Source of the DNA: Ferrithrix thermotolerans DSM 19514 | GTDB lineage: Bacteria > Actinomycetota > Acidimicrobiia > Acidimicrobiales > Ilumatobacteraceae | Length of the DNA stretch: 6,293 nt | NCBI GenBank assembly: GCA_945860575.1 | Contig: CAMAQQ010000075.1 | Location: forward strand, 1 to 6,293 | Direction of reading: 5' to 3' | Shown here: one piece after another, positions 5,239 through 6,293 of the stretch | Layout of the letters: every line of letters begins with the position of its first letter | Numbering within the stretch: position 1 is the first letter of the stretch | Translations under genes and position numbers: made by a program | The notes under the pieces: model-generated | What the model was told of the DNA's origin: nothing | The model's input: only the letters and a program-made list of their open reading frames with translations | Databases searched by the model: none

Positions 5239-6293
5239 ATGAAACTTGAGCTGCGCGGAATCACCAAGAGGTTTCCTGGTGTGGTAGCCAATGACGATGT
5301 CAATCTGAGTATCTCGACCGGAGAAGTTCTTGCCCTTGTGGGCGAAAATGGCGCGGGTAAGTCGACCCTGATGAATGTTCTTTATGGCCTATATAAGGCT
5401 GACGAAGGCGAAATTCTGATTGATGATTCAGCCGTGCGCTTCACCTCGCCAGCAGATGCGATCAGTGCTGGCATCGGCATGGTGCACCAGCACTTCATGT
5501 TGGTGCCGGTGTTTACGGTTGCCGAGAACGTCGTTCTGGGTATTGAGCCGACAAAGCGATTTGGCGCACTCGACATTGATAGGGCACGTCAACTGGTGCG
5601 TGAGGTGTCAGATCGATACAACCTCGATCTTGACCCCGATGCCGTTGTTGAAGATTTACCGGTGGGCGTTCGTCAACGTGTTGAGATTGTCAAGGTATTG
5701 GTGCGCGACGCAAAAATCGTCGTGTTTGACGAGCCGACTGCTGTGCTCACACCGAGTGAGATCATCGAGTTTTTCAGTATCGTTCGTACTCTGATTGCTG
5801 CGGGCAAGGGTGTCGTTTTCATTACACACAAACTGAAAGAAGCCTTGACAATTGCCGACAGAATTAACGTCTTGAGGCGCGGCAAAGTTGCGGGTGCAGC
5901 AGATCCAAAATCTGCAACAGAATCACAGATTGCAGAGATGATGGTTGGTCGTGCGGTGCAGTTGACGGTCAATAAAAAAGCCGCGACACCTGGTGATGCA
6001 GTGCTTAGTGTGCAAAGTCTTAGCGTCGTCGATCCTGACGGACGAAAAGTTGTAGACGAAGTTTCTTTTGTTGTGCACGCCGGTGAAATTGTTGGCGTTG
6101 CAGGTGTGCAGGGCAATGGTCAGACAGAACTTGTAGAGACACTAAGCGGTCTTCGCCGTCTGAACTCTGGGCAAATAACCCTGGATGGAAAAGATGTAAC
6201 CCATTCATCGCCGCGCGATCTGCATACATCGGGCATGGGGCATATTCCGGAAGATCGCCAACTTCAAGGTCTTGTGACCGGAATGTCGATAAC
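5239..6293 (+). CDS. ABC importer ATPase with two nucleotide-binding domains, partial (runs off right edge)
   Basis: Cytoplasmic ATPase of a sugar/nucleoside-type ABC importer (YufO/NupO, RbsA and XylG family, usually about 500-510 residues). 351 codons are present. First domain: Walker A GENGAGKST (35-43), Q-loop VHQHF (Gln84), signature-region LPVGVRQRVEI (140-150, in place of LSGGQ, the form seen in nucleoside-type members), Walker B VVFDEPTAVLTP with Asp164 and Glu165, and switch His197 in THKL. The second domain starts near 255; its Walker A is degenerate, GVQGNGQT (289-296), with Gln where the lysine should be, normal for this family's non-canonical second site. IPEDR (336-340) is also typical. 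The window ends before the second Walker B. The start at 5239 gives the usual MKLELRGITKRFPG beginning; the ribosome site is weak (GGGG at 5224-5227). Nucleoside transport is inferred from the preceding BMP lipoprotein; permease genes are expected downstream. Confidence 0.93.
   Translation, partial: MKLELRGITKRFPGVVANDDVNLSISTGEVLALVGENGAGKSTLMNVLYGLYKADEGEILIDDSAVRFTSPADAISAGIGMVHQHFMLVPVFTVAENVVLGIEPTKRFGALDIDRARQLVREVSDRYNLDLDPDAVVEDLPVGVRQRVEIVKVLVRDAKIVVFDEPTAVLTPSEIIEFFSIVRTLIAAGKGVVFITHKLKEALTIADRINVLRRGKVAGAADPKSATESQIAEMMVGRAVQLTVNKKAATPGDAVLSVQSLSVVDPDGRKVVDEVSFVVHAGEIVGVAGVQGNGQTELVETLSGLRRLNSGQITLDGKDVTHSSPRDLHTSGMGHIPEDRQLQGLVTGMSI

Overview
The window looks like ordinary chromosomal DNA from a heterotrophic actinobacterium of moderate GC content (about 50% by eye). 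The xylose isomerase is the short class I type familiar from Streptomyces and Actinoplanes. The amine oxidase keeps its active-site motifs in the same order and spacing as the Arthrobacter enzyme. One tRNA gene encodes its CCA end and the other does not. A free-living aquatic lineage such as Acidimicrobiia or another freshwater or marine actinobacterium would fit the moderate GC and the set of scavenging genes, but this is a guess. I see no transposase, integrase, CRISPR array, phage gene or toxin-antitoxin pair.

Layout. (1) Minus strand, 1643 down to 1: a xylose-use operon, xylA (xylose isomerase, complete) followed after 3 nt by xylB (xylulokinase, N-terminal 156 codons, running off the left edge). 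(2) 1644-1709: a short divergent intergenic region holding a candidate leaderless xylA promoter and an 11-nt palindrome. (3) Plus strand, 1710-1782: tRNA-Asn(GTT). (4) 1819-3768: a complete copper/topaquinone primary amine oxidase with every catalytic and metal-binding residue present. (5) 3834-3909: a tRNA with anticodon CAT, more like tRNA-Ile2 (lysidine-modified) than elongator tRNA-Met. (6) 4003-5076: a BMP/PnrA-family lipoprotein, the substrate-binding part of a purine-nucleoside-type ABC importer, ending in paired hairpins and a strong intrinsic terminator. (7) 5239 to the right edge: the tandem-domain ATPase of the same kind of importer, cut off in its second nucleotide-binding domain. 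The permease genes would be expected beyond the edge.

Taken together the genes describe scavenging of small organic substrates: xylose is converted to xylulose and then xylulose 5-phosphate; primary amines are oxidised to aldehyde, ammonia and hydrogen peroxide; and nucleosides or related compounds are imported by an ABC system. The binding protein and ATPase are separated by a terminator but share a promoter-like element with the same internal spacing, which suggests separate but parallel transcription. No gap between genes exceeds about 165 bases. I found no convincing new system. The items most worth checking are regulatory (paired promoter elements, competing 3' hairpins, leaderless xylA, tRNA-linked amine oxidase transcript) and residue-level (alanine at the amine oxidase gate, histidine replacing an active-site-region lysine in XylA, isotype of the CAT tRNA).
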